Counted from the first letter of the stretch, positions 18,096 through 27,150 are shown. The stretch: 64,000 nt of DNA from Devosia aurantiaca (GCF_011058215.1 NZ_JAALFG010000004.1:283385-347384), one strand, 5' to 3'. Made by a program: numbers and translations. Notes: a model not told the origin generated them from the sequence alone.

Positions 18096-19130
18096 CTATT
18101 GCGCCAGTGGCGCCGTGCTGCCGCGGACGATCAGCTCGCAGTTGAGCACGATATGCATCGCGCTGCGCGTGGTGCCATCGTCCTCCAGAAGGTCGATCAG
18201 CGTTTCCGCCGCCAGCCGTCCCAAGGTCTCCCGCGGCTGCCGCATGGTGGTGAGGGCAGGGCGGTAATGAGCGGCCACTTCGAGGTCGTCGAAGCCCACG
18301 ATCGATATGTCCCGGGGGCACTCTATGCCCTGCTGCCGCAGCCCCGATAAAAAGCCGATGGCCGATTCGTCATTGGCTGCGAAGACCGCTGTCGGCCGCT
18401 CGGATAGCGTCATGAAGCGCGCGGCCGCCGCAAAACCCGCCTGCATTTCGAAATTGCCCCGGATCAGCCATTGCGGATTGGGCTCGATGCCTGCCTGCCT
18501 CAAGGCGGAGACGAAGCCGGCATTTCGCTCCCGCGCCACCACATTGTTCTCGGGTCCGACGAGATGCCCGATGCGACGATGCCCAAGGTCGATCAGGTGC
18601 CGCGTCGCCCGCTCGGCGGCGACCTGATTGTCGGTCAGGACGCGGTGAAATCCGGCATTGGGAATGTCCTCGCAGGCGACCACCATCGGAAACGAATGCG
18701 GCGCCGTGGTCAGCACCCGGAGCGCCTGGGGGTCCAGCGATCCGTCCAGCAACAGCAAGCCATCGGCCCGATTAGAGAACAGGTAGCCCTCGAGCCGGCG
18801 CGCCGATTCGTGCCCGAGATAAAGGTTCGCCACGAGGACGCTATAGCCGCGGTTCGTGGCCTCGCGCTCGATGGCGTCGAGGATCGAGGAAAAGAAGCCG
18901 TTTCGGATGTCCGGAAGGGCCACGAGAATGGTTTTTGCCGCCCTTTGGCGCAGCGATCGGGCGGCTTGGTTGAGCGTGTAACCGGTTACACGGATTGCCT
19001 CTGAGACCCTGTCACGCGTCCCCAGGCTCACCCGTTCGGGGCTCGACAAGGCTCTGCTCACCGTGGCTGTGGAAACCTTGGCGAAGCGCGCAACATCCTG
19101 AATGGTCGGCGTTTTTCGCATATCTGACAT
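18096..19130 (-). CDS. LacI-family transcriptional regulator
   Basis: 344 residues. N-terminal helix-turn-helix TIQDVARFAKVSTATVSRAL, hinge GYTLNQAARSLRQR, then a periplasmic-binding-protein-like effector domain (ILVALPDIRNGFFSSILDAIE, ADGLLLLDG, DNQVAAERATRHLIDLGHRRIGHL, PTAVFAANDESAIGFL, ISIVGFDDLEVAAHYRPALTTM). Divergent from the sugar ABC operon, with two LacI-type operators in the 225-base gap, so it is the probable local repressor and likely autoregulated. The E. coli ycj cluster, which has similar gene content, also carries a LacI-type regulator (YcjW). The effector is unknown. Confidence 0.93.
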   Translation of the reverse strand: MSDMRKTPTIQDVARFAKVSTATVSRALSSPERVSLGTRDRVSEAIRVTGYTLNQAARSLRQRAAKTILVALPDIRNGFFSSILDAIEREATNRGYSVLVANLYLGHESARRLEGYLFSNRADGLLLLDGSLDPQALRVLTTAPHSFPMVVACEDIPNAGFHRVLTDNQVAAERATRHLIDLGHRRIGHLVGPENNVVARERNAGFVSALRQAGIEPNPQWLIRGNFEMQAGFAAAARFMTLSERPTAVFAANDESAIGFLSGLRQQGIECPRDISIVGFDDLEVAAHYRPALTTMRQPRETLGRLAAETLIDLLEDDGTTRSAMHIVLNCELIVRGSTAPLAQ

Positions 19131-19214
19131 GTCTGGCAGCGCCCCTCCCGCTGTCAGGAAACATCAAGGGTCTAAAACGATCTTGACAGGTCCGCAAGGC
19201 TTGTATGAAACTCC

Positions 19215-19228
19215 TGAAATCGATTGCA
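19215..19228. promoter_or_regulatory. LacI-type operator 1
   Basis: TGAAATCGATTGCA fits the LacI/GalR-family pattern TG-N-AA-N-CG-N-TT-N-CA with a central CG. It lies 85 bases before the regulator start and 128 before the sugar-binding-protein start. It forms the left half of a longer dyad: ATCGATTGCAC here is the exact inverse of GTGCAATCGAT at operator 2. Confidence 0.75.
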
Positions 19229-19249
19229 CAACCCATTTGGACGGTGTAG

Positions 19250-19263
19250 TGCAATCGATTACA
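19250..19263. promoter_or_regulatory. LacI-type operator 2
   Basis: TGCAATCGATTACA fits the same consensus as operator 1. The centres are 35 bp apart, a little over three helical turns, and the two sites are arranged as mirror images, which favours cooperative or tetrameric binding in the shared divergent promoter. Confidence 0.75.
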
Positions 19264-19355
19264 TGCGGTTGCGGAATGCTCTCCGAGAAGAGTAGGCTTG
19301 CACTGCGTGCATCGCTGGGGCCTCAAGCTCCTCGTGTTCGTTGGGAGGACAACCT

Positions 19356-20597
19356 ATGAAGAAATTTGCAGTGGTCGCCGCAATGGCAACCGCTTTCCTC
19401 GGCTCCACGTCGGCTTACGCTGTGGATCTGGAAGTGACGCACTGGTGGACGTCGGCTGGTGAAGCTGCCGCCATCGCCGAATTCGCCAAGGTCTTCGAAG
19501 AAGAAACCGGCAACAACTGGGTCGACTCTGCGCTTGCCGGTTCCGGCACGGGCGCGAACCCCGTTATCATCAGCCGCATCATCGGCGGTGACCCGATGGG
19601 CGCCACTCAGATGAACACCGGCCGCGACGCTGAAGAGCTCATCCAGGCCGGCCTGATGCGCGACCTGACCGATGTCGTCGCCGACATGGATCTCGACTCC
19701 TTCTACGTCGACCCCAAGCTGCTCGATAACTGCCGCTACGAAGGCGGTCTCTACTGCCTGCCGATCAACATCCACTCGTGGGACTGGCTGTGGCTCTCCA
19801 CCGCTGCCTACGAAAAGATCGGCCAGCCGGTTCCGACCAACTGGGACGAATACGTTGCCTCCTGGCCCGCGCTTCAGGAAGCCGGCATCCTGCCCTTCGG
19901 CCTTGCCACCGGCTGGCCCTTCTCCGGCATCCCGGGCGTGCTGATGTCCGCCCTCGGTGGTCCTGAGCTGATCAACCGCGTCTATGTCGACAAGGATCCC
20001 GAAGCTGTCCGCAGCCCGGAATTCCGCCGCGTCGTCGAAGCGCTCGACAGCCTCCGTCAGGTTGTCTCGCCCGAAACCATGGTGCCGTCCTTCGGCGACG
20101 TCGGTACGCAACTGCTTGAAGGCACCGCTGCCGGCAACATCCACGGTGACTGGCTCGCAGGTGACCTCCAGGTCGCAGGCGGCGTCCCCGGCGAAGATTA
20201 CGAATGTCTCCCCGCGCTCGGCCTCGGCCAGCAGCTCGGCGGTGGCGGCGACTCGTTCTACTTCCCCAAGCTCCCCGAAGGCACCGATCCGGCTGTGATC
20301 GAAGCCCAGGCCCAGCTCGCCCGCATCCTGATCTCGCCCGAAGCCCAGCTCAAGTTCAACATGGTCAAGGGCTCCATGCCCATCCGCACCGACATCGACC
20401 TGAGCCAGGCCAACCCCTGCATGCAGAAGGCTCTCGCCCTTCTCCCGAACGGCCTCCTGCCGACCGGCGACTCCAACCTCTCCAGCGACGCTCAGCAGCA
20501 GACCCAGGACCTCAACACCGAGTTCCTCGATGACGACAGCATCACCATCGACGACTACGTCGAACGCTATGCTTCGATCATTGAATCGGCTGACTAA
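19356..20597 (+). CDS. sugar ABC transporter substrate-binding protein
   Basis: 413 residues. Signal peptide MKKFAVVAAMATAFLGSTSAYA, then a mature start VDLEVTHWWTSAGEAAAI typical of glucose/mannose-type family 1 solute-binding proteins; aromatic-rich sugar-site segment INIHSWDWLWLS and a Cys pair (NCRYEGGLYC). ATG 19356 is chosen for the strong GGGAGGA six bases upstream. First gene of an operon with two permeases, an ATPase and four sugar-modifying enzymes, so it captures the periplasmic substrate, probably a glucoside or related sugar. Substrate identity cannot be read from the sequence. Confidence 0.92.
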   Translation: MKKFAVVAAMATAFLGSTSAYAVDLEVTHWWTSAGEAAAIAEFAKVFEEETGNNWVDSALAGSGTGANPVIISRIIGGDPMGATQMNTGRDAEELIQAGLMRDLTDVVADMDLDSFYVDPKLLDNCRYEGGLYCLPINIHSWDWLWLSTAAYEKIGQPVPTNWDEYVASWPALQEAGILPFGLATGWPFSGIPGVLMSALGGPELINRVYVDKDPEAVRSPEFRRVVEALDSLRQVVSPETMVPSFGDVGTQLLEGTAAGNIHGDWLAGDLQVAGGVPGEDYECLPALGLGQQLGGGGDSFYFPKLPEGTDPAVIEAQAQLARILISPEAQLKFNMVKGSMPIRTDIDLSQANPCMQKALALLPNGLLPTGDSNLSSDAQQQTQDLNTEFLDDDSITIDDYVERYASIIESAD

Positions 20598-20612
20598 GCC
20601 TATCGTCTAGCC

Positions 20613-20634
20613 GGGTGGGAGCACGCTCCCACCC
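20613..20634 (+). terminator. hairpin between binding-protein and permease genes (attenuator / RNA stabiliser)
   Basis: GGGTGGGAGC-AC-GCTCCCACCC, a perfect 10-bp stem, followed by a second imperfect stem at 20645-20675 (GTGGTCGGCCTTG with CAAGGTCGGCCAC, including G-U pairs). Such structures after ABC binding-protein genes commonly protect the upstream mRNA or reduce read-through, giving excess binding protein. Confidence 0.6.
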
Positions 20635-20691
20635 TCGAAAATCCGTGGTCGGCCTTGCTCGACAAGGTCGGCCACGTGCACTTGGAGAGAC

Positions 20692-21636
20692 ATGATGGCG
20701 GATACTGCCGCTCCTTTGGCAATGGGCGCCGAGAGGGTCGATCGGCCCGGCCTGCTGCAACGAATTTTCCTGCATAACGTGCCCGCCAAGATCGCCGCCT
20801 TGCCCATGGTGGCAACCGTGCTGGTGGTTTTTGTCGGCTGCGTCGCCTGGACGATCTATTACTCGTTCACCAATTCAAAGCTCCTGCCCACCGGCAAGTT
20901 CGTCGGCTTCGACCAGTACGAACGCCTGTTCGCGACGTCCCGCTGGAACGTCTCGGTCTGGAACCTCATCGCCTACGGCTCGATGTCGCTGGTCTTCACC
21001 CTGGTCATCGGCTTCATCCTCGCCGTCCTGATCGATCAGAAGATCCGCTTCGAAAGCGCCTTCCGCACCATCATGCTCTACCCTTTCGCCCTCTCGTTCA
21101 TCGTGACGGGCCTGGTCTGGCAGTGGATCATGAATCCGACCCTGGGCCTCCAGGGCACGCTGCGCGGCCTCGGCTGGACCGGCTTCACCTTCGACTGGAT
21201 CGCCAATCCGCGCATGGTGCTGTTTGCACTCCTGATCGCCGGCCTCTGGCACGGCACCGGCTTTTGCATGGTGCTGATGCTTGCCGGCCTCCGCGGCGTC
21301 GACGAAGAAGTCTGGAAGGCTGCACGCATCGACGGCATCCCCACCTGGCGCACCTATGTCTCGATCGTCATTCCGATGATGCGCGGCGTCCTCGTCACCG
21401 CGGTGGTCATCATCGGCTCGGGCATCGTCCGCCTCTATGACCTTGTCGTGGCGCTCACCAATGGCGGCCCCGGCATCTCCTCGGAAGTGCCCGCCAAATA
21501 CGTCTTCAACTACATGTTCTCGGGCGGCAATATCGGTCAGGGCCTGGCCGGCGCCACCATGATGCTCTTGACCGTTCTCATCATCATGATCCCGTGGGCC
21601 TATCTCGAATTCGGCGGAAAGGGCCGTCGCACATGA
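20692..21636 (+). CDS. sugar ABC transporter permease (MalF/UgpA type)
   Basis: 314 residues with about six transmembrane helices. The EAA loop region VDEEVWKAARIDGIPTWRTYVSIVIPMM is the ATPase-contact motif. A short cytoplasmic N-terminus precedes TM1 (IAALPMVATVLVVFVGCVAW). GGAGAG lies upstream of two tandem ATGs (20692 and 20695). It overlaps the second permease by four bases (ATGA). Confidence 0.92.
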   Translation: MMADTAAPLAMGAERVDRPGLLQRIFLHNVPAKIAALPMVATVLVVFVGCVAWTIYYSFTNSKLLPTGKFVGFDQYERLFATSRWNVSVWNLIAYGSMSLVFTLVIGFILAVLIDQKIRFESAFRTIMLYPFALSFIVTGLVWQWIMNPTLGLQGTLRGLGWTGFTFDWIANPRMVLFALLIAGLWHGTGFCMVLMLAGLRGVDEEVWKAARIDGIPTWRTYVSIVIPMMRGVLVTAVVIIGSGIVRLYDLVVALTNGGPGISSEVPAKYVFNYMFSGGNIGQGLAGATMMLLTVLIIMIPWAYLEFGGKGRRT

Positions 21637-22562
21637 GCATGACCGCCACCATTCCAGCCGGTACGCCCATGGCGGCCGGTGCCAACGAGCCGCGCGGCCA
21701 GCGTCCCAAGCCGTTCTTCACTCCTAAGAAGATCATGCTTTATACCGTGCTGGTCTTCTTCTCGCTCTACTACCTTTTCCCGCTCTACGTGATGCTCACC
21801 ACATCGCTCAAGACCATGCCGGAAATCCGCTTCGGCAACATCTTCGCGCTGCCGACGGCACCCAGCTTCGACGCTTGGTTCAAGGCGTGGAGCAGCGCCT
21901 GTACGGGTCTGACCTGTAACGGCCTTGCTCCCGGTTTCTGGAACTCGGTCAAGATCACCATTCCGTCCACCATCGTTTCGATCTTTATTGCGGCGGTAAA
22001 CGGCTATGCTCTGGTCAATTGGCGCTTCAAGGGTTCGGAAATCTTCTTCTCGATCCTGATCTTCGGCTCGTTCATCCCCTATCAGGTGATGCTCTATCCG
22101 CTGGTGATGATCACCCGTGAATTGGGCATCTTCGGCTCGCTTCAGGCCGTCATCCTGATCCACACCATTTTCGGCATGCCCATCCTGACCCTGCTGTTCC
22201 GCAATTACTTTGCGTCGCTGCCGCAGGAGCTGTTTAAGGCCGCGCGTGTCGATGGGGCAGGGTTCTGGCGCATCTTCTTCGAGATCATGCTGCCCATGTC
22301 GCTGCCGATCTTCGTCGTGGCGCTGATCCTGCAGATCACCGGCATCTGGAATGACTTCCTGTTCGGCGTCGTTTTCGCCGGCAACGTCAACTACCCGATG
22401 ACCGTGCAGCTCAACAACATCGTCAACTCGGCCCAGGGCACGCCCGAATACAACGTCAACATGGCCGCCACCGTTCTCACTGGCCTCGTGCCGCTTACAG
22501 TCTACTTCGTATCCGGCAAGTGGTTCGTCCGCGGCGTTGCCGCTGGTGCGGTGAAGGGATAA
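21633..22562 (+). CDS. sugar ABC transporter permease (MalG/UgpE type)
   Basis: 309 residues with about six transmembrane helices. TM1 is IMLYTVLVFFSLYYLFPLYVML; the EAA loop is LPQELFKAARVDGAGFWRIFFEIMLPMS; the C-terminal segment YFVSGKWFVRGVAAGAVKG is diagnostic of MalG-type permeases. ATG at 21633 overlaps the first permease stop. The insertion ACTGLTCNGLAPGFWNS between TM1 and TM2 is typical of glucose-type systems. Forms the channel with the preceding gene. Confidence 0.92.
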   Translation: MSMTATIPAGTPMAAGANEPRGQRPKPFFTPKKIMLYTVLVFFSLYYLFPLYVMLTTSLKTMPEIRFGNIFALPTAPSFDAWFKAWSSACTGLTCNGLAPGFWNSVKITIPSTIVSIFIAAVNGYALVNWRFKGSEIFFSILIFGSFIPYQVMLYPLVMITRELGIFGSLQAVILIHTIFGMPILTLLFRNYFASLPQELFKAARVDGAGFWRIFFEIMLPMSLPIFVVALILQITGIWNDFLFGVVFAGNVNYPMTVQLNNIVNSAQGTPEYNVNMAATVLTGLVPLTVYFVSGKWFVRGVAAGAVKG

Positions 22563-22566
22563 TTCA

Positions 22567-23649
22567 ATGCAACAAAGCGTTTCCATCCGCGACCTCACGC
22601 TGAACTTCGGCAGCGTCAAGGTTCTCGAACACCTCAATCTCGACATCGCCCAAGGCGAGTTCATCGTCCTGCTCGGGCCGTCGGGCTGCGGCAAGTCCAC
22701 CTTGCTCAACTGCATTGCCGGCCTGCTCGACGTATCCGACGGCCAGATCTTCATCTCGGGCAAGAACGTCACCTGGCTCGAGCCCAAGGATCGCGGCATC
22801 GGCATGGTGTTCCAGTCCTATGCGCTTTATCCGCAGATGACCGTGGAAAAGAACCTCAGCTTCGGCCTCCGCGTTGCCGGCATGCCCAAGGCCGAGATCG
22901 ACCAGCGCGTCGCCCGCGCTGCCGAAATCCTGCAGATCCAGCCGCTGCTCCAGCGCAAGCCGGCAAACCTCTCCGGCGGTCAGCGCCAGCGCGTCGCCAT
23001 CGGCCGCGCCCTCGTGCGCGACGTGGACGTCTTCCTCTTCGACGAGCCGCTGTCCAACCTCGACGCCAAGCTCCGCTCGGACCTTCGCGTCGAAATCAAG
23101 CGCCTGCATCAGCGTCTCAAGAACACCATGATCTACGTCACCCACGACCAGATCGAGGCCCTGACGCTGGCTGACCGCATCGCCATCATGAAGAATGGCG
23201 TGATCCAGCAGCTTGCCGATCCGGCCACCATCTACAACAAGCCGGTCAACCTCTACGTCGCTGGCTTCATCGGCTCGCCCTCGATGAATTTCATCCCCGG
23301 CACGCTGGATGGCGAGACCTTCACCGCCAATGACGGCACCCGCATCCCGGTCGGCGCCTATGATTTCGTGACCCGCCTCTCCGGCGCCACTAAGTCGGTG
23401 CTGGGCGTGCGTCCCGAGCACATCCTGCTCGGCGATGCTGCGCGCAACATGCCGTTCCAGACCCAGGCCGAAATCGAGATCGTCGAGCCCATGGGGTCGG
23501 AAACCCTGGCCTGGACCAAGGTCGCCGGCGTCCCGGTCACCTTCCGCTGCTCCAGCGATATCCCGCTGCATGTCGGGGAAAAGGTCACCGTCGGCTTCGA
23601 CATCGCCCGCGGTTCCCTCTTCAACGCCGAAAGCGAAGCACGGCTCTAA
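22567..23649 (+). CDS. sugar ABC transporter ATP-binding protein (MalK/UgpC type)
   Basis: 360 residues. Walker A GPSGCGKS, Q-loop FQSYALYPQMTVEKN, signature LSGGQRQRVAIGRALVR, Walker B VFLFDEPLSNLDAKLR, H-loop VTHDQ, then a C-terminal OB-fold regulatory (TOBE) domain (VLGVRPEHILLG). Begins 4 bases after the permease stop. Powers the sugar importer of this operon. Confidence 0.94.
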   Translation: MQQSVSIRDLTLNFGSVKVLEHLNLDIAQGEFIVLLGPSGCGKSTLLNCIAGLLDVSDGQIFISGKNVTWLEPKDRGIGMVFQSYALYPQMTVEKNLSFGLRVAGMPKAEIDQRVARAAEILQIQPLLQRKPANLSGGQRQRVAIGRALVRDVDVFLFDEPLSNLDAKLRSDLRVEIKRLHQRLKNTMIYVTHDQIEALTLADRIAIMKNGVIQQLADPATIYNKPVNLYVAGFIGSPSMNFIPGTLDGETFTANDGTRIPVGAYDFVTRLSGATKSVLGVRPEHILLGDAARNMPFQTQAEIEIVEPMGSETLAWTKVAGVPVTFRCSSDIPLHVGEKVTVGFDIARGSLFNAESEARL

Positions 23650-23690
23650 CTGCGGTAGGGGAGGGCACGTGCTGCCCACCCCCACCAGCT

Positions 23691-23760
23691 GTCACCCCGG
23701 CGAAGGCCGGGGCCCATCCCGAGATCGGAGGATGGATCCCCGCCTTCGCGGGGATGACAT
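23691..23760. repeat. REP-like palindromic element
   Basis: Two successive hairpins: CACCCCGGCGAAGGCCGGGG and ATCCCCGCCTTCGCGGGGAT, ending in GATGACAT. Extragenic palindromes built around CCCCGC-CTTCGC-GGGG are widespread in alphaproteobacterial genomes. It lies in the 165-base gap between the ATPase and the first isomerase, where it may stabilise the upstream mRNA. Confidence 0.7.
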
Positions 23761-23814
23761 CGAGTTTTACAAGCAGGCGGATGCCTGCAAAGAAAAATCC
23801 AAAAGAGACCACCC

Positions 23815-24565
23815 ATGACCGAACTCTCCTACCAGCTCTACAGCGCCCGCAATTACCCGTCCTTTCCCGAGCTCCTGACCAAGCTGTCCGAGATCGGCTA
23901 CAAGCAGGTCGAAGGCTATGGCGGACTTTATGCCGACGCCGCAGGCCTGCGCGCCGAACTCGACAAGAACGGCCTCACCATGCCCACCGGCCATTTTGGC
24001 CTCGATCAGCTCAAGGACACTGCCGGTGCCCTCAAGATCGCCGAAACCCTGGGCATGAAGCGCCTCTACTGCCCCTTCATCATGCCGGATCAGCGCTCGA
24101 CCGATTGAATCGAAGTGGCTCGAGCTCGCCAACTCGCTGGCCGAAATCGGGGAAAAGGTCACCGCAGCCGGCTACGGCTTCGGCTGGCACAATCATGATT
24201 TCGAATTCATCGCGACCACGTCCGGCCGCACGCCGATGGAGATCATTCTCGAAATCGCACCCAAGATCGAGTGGGAGTGCGACGTTGCCTGGGTCATCCG
24301 CGGCAATGCCGATCCGCTGACCTGGTTCGACCGCTACGGCGATCGTATCACTGCCGTGCACGTCAAGGATCTCTCGGTCGAAGGTGAGAACCCCGAAGAG
24401 AGCGGCTGGGCCGATGTCGGTCATGGCCGTGTTGGCTGGGACGCCCTCATTGAGGAAGTCAAAGCCCGCACCAAGGCACAGTATTTCGTTGCCGAACACG
24501 ACAATCCGACCGACGCGATCCGTTTTGGCACCCGTTCGTTCGCAACTGCCAGCAAGTGGAAGTAA
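23815..24565 (+). pseudogene. sugar phosphate isomerase/epimerase (TIM barrel, AP-endonuclease-2 fold), reading frame broken near 24105
   Basis: About 249 residues after joining. Begins MTELSYQLYSARNYPSFPELL, reaches LYCPFIMPDQRSTD, then meets an in-frame TGA; the other frame continues ESKWLELANSLAEIGEKV, YGFGWHNHDFEF (metal-ligand His), WECDVAWVIRGNADPL, ITAVHVKDL (His) and VAEHDNPTD (Glu). If two G are missing (GATTGGGAATCG) the text reads RSTDWESKW, a natural sequence. Family members epimerise or isomerise sugars and 3-keto sugars; together with the adjacent Gfo/Idh gene it resembles the E. coli YcjR/YcjS pair. The exact reaction is unknown. Confidence 0.85.
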
Positions 24566-24570
24566 GCCAA

Positions 24571-25713
24571 ATGGCAAAGACCTATGGCGTCGGCATCATG
24601 GGTGCCGGCAATATCTCGGCCGCCTATCTCCGCCTCGCGCCGCTGTTCAAGAACCTTGAAGTCCGCGCCGTCGCCGACATCATGCCCGAAGCCGCGCAAA
24701 AGCGCGCCGACGAGTTTGGCGTTAAGGCACAAACGCCCGAAGAACTGCTCAAGAACAGCGAGCTCGACGTTATCGTCAATCTCACGGTGCCGGCTGCCCA
24801 TTACGGCGTCTCGATGGACATCATCTCGGCCGGCAAGCACTCCTATTCGGAAAAGCCCTTCGTGCTCTCCGTCGAAGAAGGCTTGGCGCTTAAGAAAGCC
24901 GCCGACGATCGCGGCCTCAAGGTCGGCTCTGCGCCCGACACTTTTCTGGGTGGTGCGCACCAGCAGGCCCGCGAAATCATCGACTCCGGCAAGCTCGGCA
25001 AGATCATGAGCGGCACCACCCACGTCATGAGCCGCGGCATGGAGCACTGGCATCCCAATCCGGACTTCTTCTTCCAGCCCGGCGGCGGCCCGATCCTTGA
25101 TCTTGGACCCTACTACATCACCGACCTCGTTCACCTGCTCGGACCGGTAAAGCGCCTTTCGGCCTTTACCAACATGGCCCGCGCCGAGCGCGAAGTCACC
25201 GCCGAAGGCCCCTACAAGGGCACCTTCATCAAGGTCGGCACCCCGACCACGATCCACGGCGTGCTCGAATTCCACAACGGCGCCATCGTCACCATCGGCG
25301 CCAGCTGGGACGTGGCGGCCCACGGCCACCACAATATCGAGCTCTACGGCACCGATGGCTCGATCTTCGTGCCCGATCCCAACTTCTTCGGCGGCGATCT
25401 TGTCACCGCCAGCCTCGATGGCACTCGCACGCCGGTAACGCCTTGGGATCAGCCCTTTGGCAAGCCGAACCAGGAACTCGACAAGGCCATCCCGCGCGCC
25501 AACTATCGCTGTGCCGGCCTCGCCGATATGATGCTGTCGCACGAAACCGGCCAGACCGCCCGCTGCGGCCTCGACGTCGCGCTGCATGTGGTCGAAGTCA
25601 TGACCGGCCTCCTCAAAGCCGGCGAGACAGGGCAGGTGCTGACGCTCCAGACCACCTGCGAACGCCCGCGCGCCCTCGGCATCGAAGAAGCCCGGGCACT
25701 GCTCAAGAACTGA
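24571..25713 (+). CDS. Gfo/Idh/MocA-family sugar oxidoreductase (first copy)
   Basis: 380 residues. N-terminal Rossmann fold YGVGIMGAGNISAAYLR, the conserved catalytic-lysine motif SEKPFVLS, GGGPILDLGPYYITDLVHLLGP containing the family Asp, and a C-terminal beta-sheet domain. Uses NAD(P) to oxidise a sugar hydroxyl, often C3 of a glucoside. Starts 5 bases after the preceding isomerase. With the second Gfo/Idh copy at 27.2 kb it suggests oxidation-epimerisation-reduction chemistry on an imported sugar. Confidence 0.92.
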   Translation: MAKTYGVGIMGAGNISAAYLRLAPLFKNLEVRAVADIMPEAAQKRADEFGVKAQTPEELLKNSELDVIVNLTVPAAHYGVSMDIISAGKHSYSEKPFVLSVEEGLALKKAADDRGLKVGSAPDTFLGGAHQQAREIIDSGKLGKIMSGTTHVMSRGMEHWHPNPDFFFQPGGGPILDLGPYYITDLVHLLGPVKRLSAFTNMARAEREVTAEGPYKGTFIKVGTPTTIHGVLEFHNGAIVTIGASWDVAAHGHHNIELYGTDGSIFVPDPNFFGGDLVTASLDGTRTPVTPWDQPFGKPNQELDKAIPRANYRCAGLADMMLSHETGQTARCGLDVALHVVEVMTGLLKAGETGQVLTLQTTCERPRALGIEEARALLKN

Positions 25714-25768
25714 TGGACGTACGTCATTGACAGGCGCTTGGCGCCGGTCAAGACTGAGCGAAATCATT

Positions 25769-25833
25769 CCAGTAGCCCTCATGGTGAGGTGCGCAGCGAA
25801 GCGAAGCCTCGAACCACGAGGGCGTGGCACTGG
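25769..25833. repeat. extragenic palindromic repeat
   Basis: Nested inverted repeat: outer CCAGT/ACTGG, middle GCCCTC/GAGGGC, inner TGGT/ACCA and GAGG/CCTC around a purine-rich loop. The CCTCATGGTGAG...CGAACCACGAGG form is a common alphaproteobacterial intergenic repeat. It lies in the 340-base gap before the second isomerase and no gene is visible in it. Confidence 0.6.
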
Positions 25834-25840
25834 AAGGAAA

Positions 25841-25863
25841 AAGGGCGACGAGCAATCGTCGCC
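25841..25863 (+). terminator. strong hairpin in the 340-base gap
   Basis: GGGCGACG-N7-CGTCGCCC preceded by five A, so a reverse-direction transcript would have a T-run after the stem. Could terminate minus-strand transcripts or stabilise the plus-strand mRNA. Confidence 0.5.
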
Positions 25864-25944
25864 CTCATTCATCAAAGGGCCCGATAAACGGGCTCGGTTG
25901 TGGGGAGACTTGCGTCAGGACGAGCCGAAAATGGCGGTGTTCGA

Positions 25945-25994
25945 GAACCGGAGCGGAGCGTACGTTGGTACGTGAGCACCGGAAGCGCAGAACG
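25945..25994. repeat. conserved-looking intergenic motif with two GC-rich half copies
   Basis: The segment holds two similar units, ACCGGAGCGGAGCGTACG and ACCGGAAGCGCAGAACG, separated by TTGGTACGTGAGC. It has no coding potential consistent with neighbours (a 14-codon ATG frame at 25931 ends inside it). It lies 60 bases before the ribosome-binding region of the second isomerase gene. I recall similar strings in Rhizobiales intergenic DNA but cannot verify that here. Confidence 0.35.
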
Positions 25995-26053
25995 CTGTCA
26001 TTTGCCGTCCGTCATCAGGCAAGTATGCACGCAACCTAACAGAGGAGATTTTT

Positions 26054-27109
26054 ATGGCCACTACCATCAAGGGCCCAGCCATTTTTCTCGCCCAGTTCGC
26101 TGGCGATGCTGCCCCCTTCAACTCGCTCGACAGCATTTGCAAGTGGGCTGCCGATCTCGGCTACAAGGGCGTACAGATCCCGACCTGGGTGTCGAGCTTC
26201 ATCGACCTCGAAAAGGCCGCCAACTCCAAGACCTACGCCGATGAGATCAAGGGCGTCGTCAATTCGCACGGCCTCGATATCACCGAACTGTCGACCCACC
26301 TCCAGGGCCAGCTCATCGCCGTCCATCCGGCCTATGACACCGCTTTTGATGGCTTTGCACCATCCGCAGTCCACGGCAATCCCAAGGCGCGCCAGCTCTG
26401 GGCCGTCGAAACCATGATGAACGCCGCCAAGGCTTCGCAAAATCTTGGCCTCAAGGCGCACGCCACTTTCTCAGGCTCGCTGGCCTGGCCCTATATCTAT
26501 CCCTGGCCGCAGCGTCCTGCTGGCCTCGTCGAAGAAGCCTTCGACGAACTCGCCCGTCGCTGGACCCCAATCCTCAACGCCTTCGATGAAGCCGGCGTCG
26601 ACGTCTGCTACGAAATTCATCCCGGCGAAGACCTGCACGACGGCATCTCCTACGAGATGTTCCTCGAGCGCGTGAACAATCATCCCCGCGCCAACCTGCT
26701 CTATGATCCGAGCCACTTCGTGCTGCAGCAGCTCGATTATCTTGACTACATCGATATCTACAAAGACCGCATCAAGGCCTTCCACGTGAAGGATGCTGAG
26801 TTCAACCCGACCGGCCGCCAGGGCGTCTATGGCGGTTTCCAGTCCTGGGTCGATCGGGCAGGGCGCTTCCGCTCCATCGGCGATGGCCAGGTCGACTTCC
26901 CGGCGATCTTCGCCAAGATGGCGGCCAATGATTTCCAGGGCTGGGCCGTGCTCGAATGGGAATGCGCGCTCAAGCACCCCGAGGATGGTGCCCGCGAAGG
27001 CGCCGAGCTCATCAAGAGCTATATCATCCGCGTCACCGAAAAGGCCTTCGACGATTTCGCCTCCGGCGGAACCGACCAGGCCGCCAATCGCAAGATGCTC
27101 GGCCTCTAG
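26054..27109 (+). CDS. sugar phosphate isomerase/epimerase (TIM barrel), second copy
   Basis: 351 residues, longer than the first isomerase. Landmarks: GYKGVQIPTWV, ITELSTHLQGQLIAVHPAYD, DVCYEIHPGEDLHDG (Glu and His metal ligands), LYDPSHFVLQQLDYLDYI, IKAFHVKDAEFNPTGRQGVYGG and WAVLEWECALK (Glu). AGAGGAG lies upstream of ATG 26054. A hydrolase or epimerase acting on 3-keto sugars is the closest functional analogy (YcjR-type), which is inference. Followed 41 bases later by a second Gfo/Idh dehydrogenase. Confidence 0.9.
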   Translation: MATTIKGPAIFLAQFAGDAAPFNSLDSICKWAADLGYKGVQIPTWVSSFIDLEKAANSKTYADEIKGVVNSHGLDITELSTHLQGQLIAVHPAYDTAFDGFAPSAVHGNPKARQLWAVETMMNAAKASQNLGLKAHATFSGSLAWPYIYPWPQRPAGLVEEAFDELARRWTPILNAFDEAGVDVCYEIHPGEDLHDGISYEMFLERVNNHPRANLLYDPSHFVLQQLDYLDYIDIYKDRIKAFHVKDAEFNPTGRQGVYGGFQSWVDRAGRFRSIGDGQVDFPAIFAKMAANDFQGWAVLEWECALKHPEDGAREGAELIKSYIIRVTEKAFDDFASGGTDQAANRKMLGL

Positions 27110-27150
27110 TGCTAGCAGTCTGCTAACCAATAGCTCGGAGAAGCGAAAAA

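Noticed and set aside
19215..19263. Single long hairpin terminator
   Set aside because: The inverted halves each fit the LacI-family operator consensus and lie in a divergent promoter region, not after a gene.
24421..25875. 484-residue minus-strand frame opposite the first Gfo/Idh gene
   Set aside because: Antisense of a well-supported oxidoreductase; no family features.
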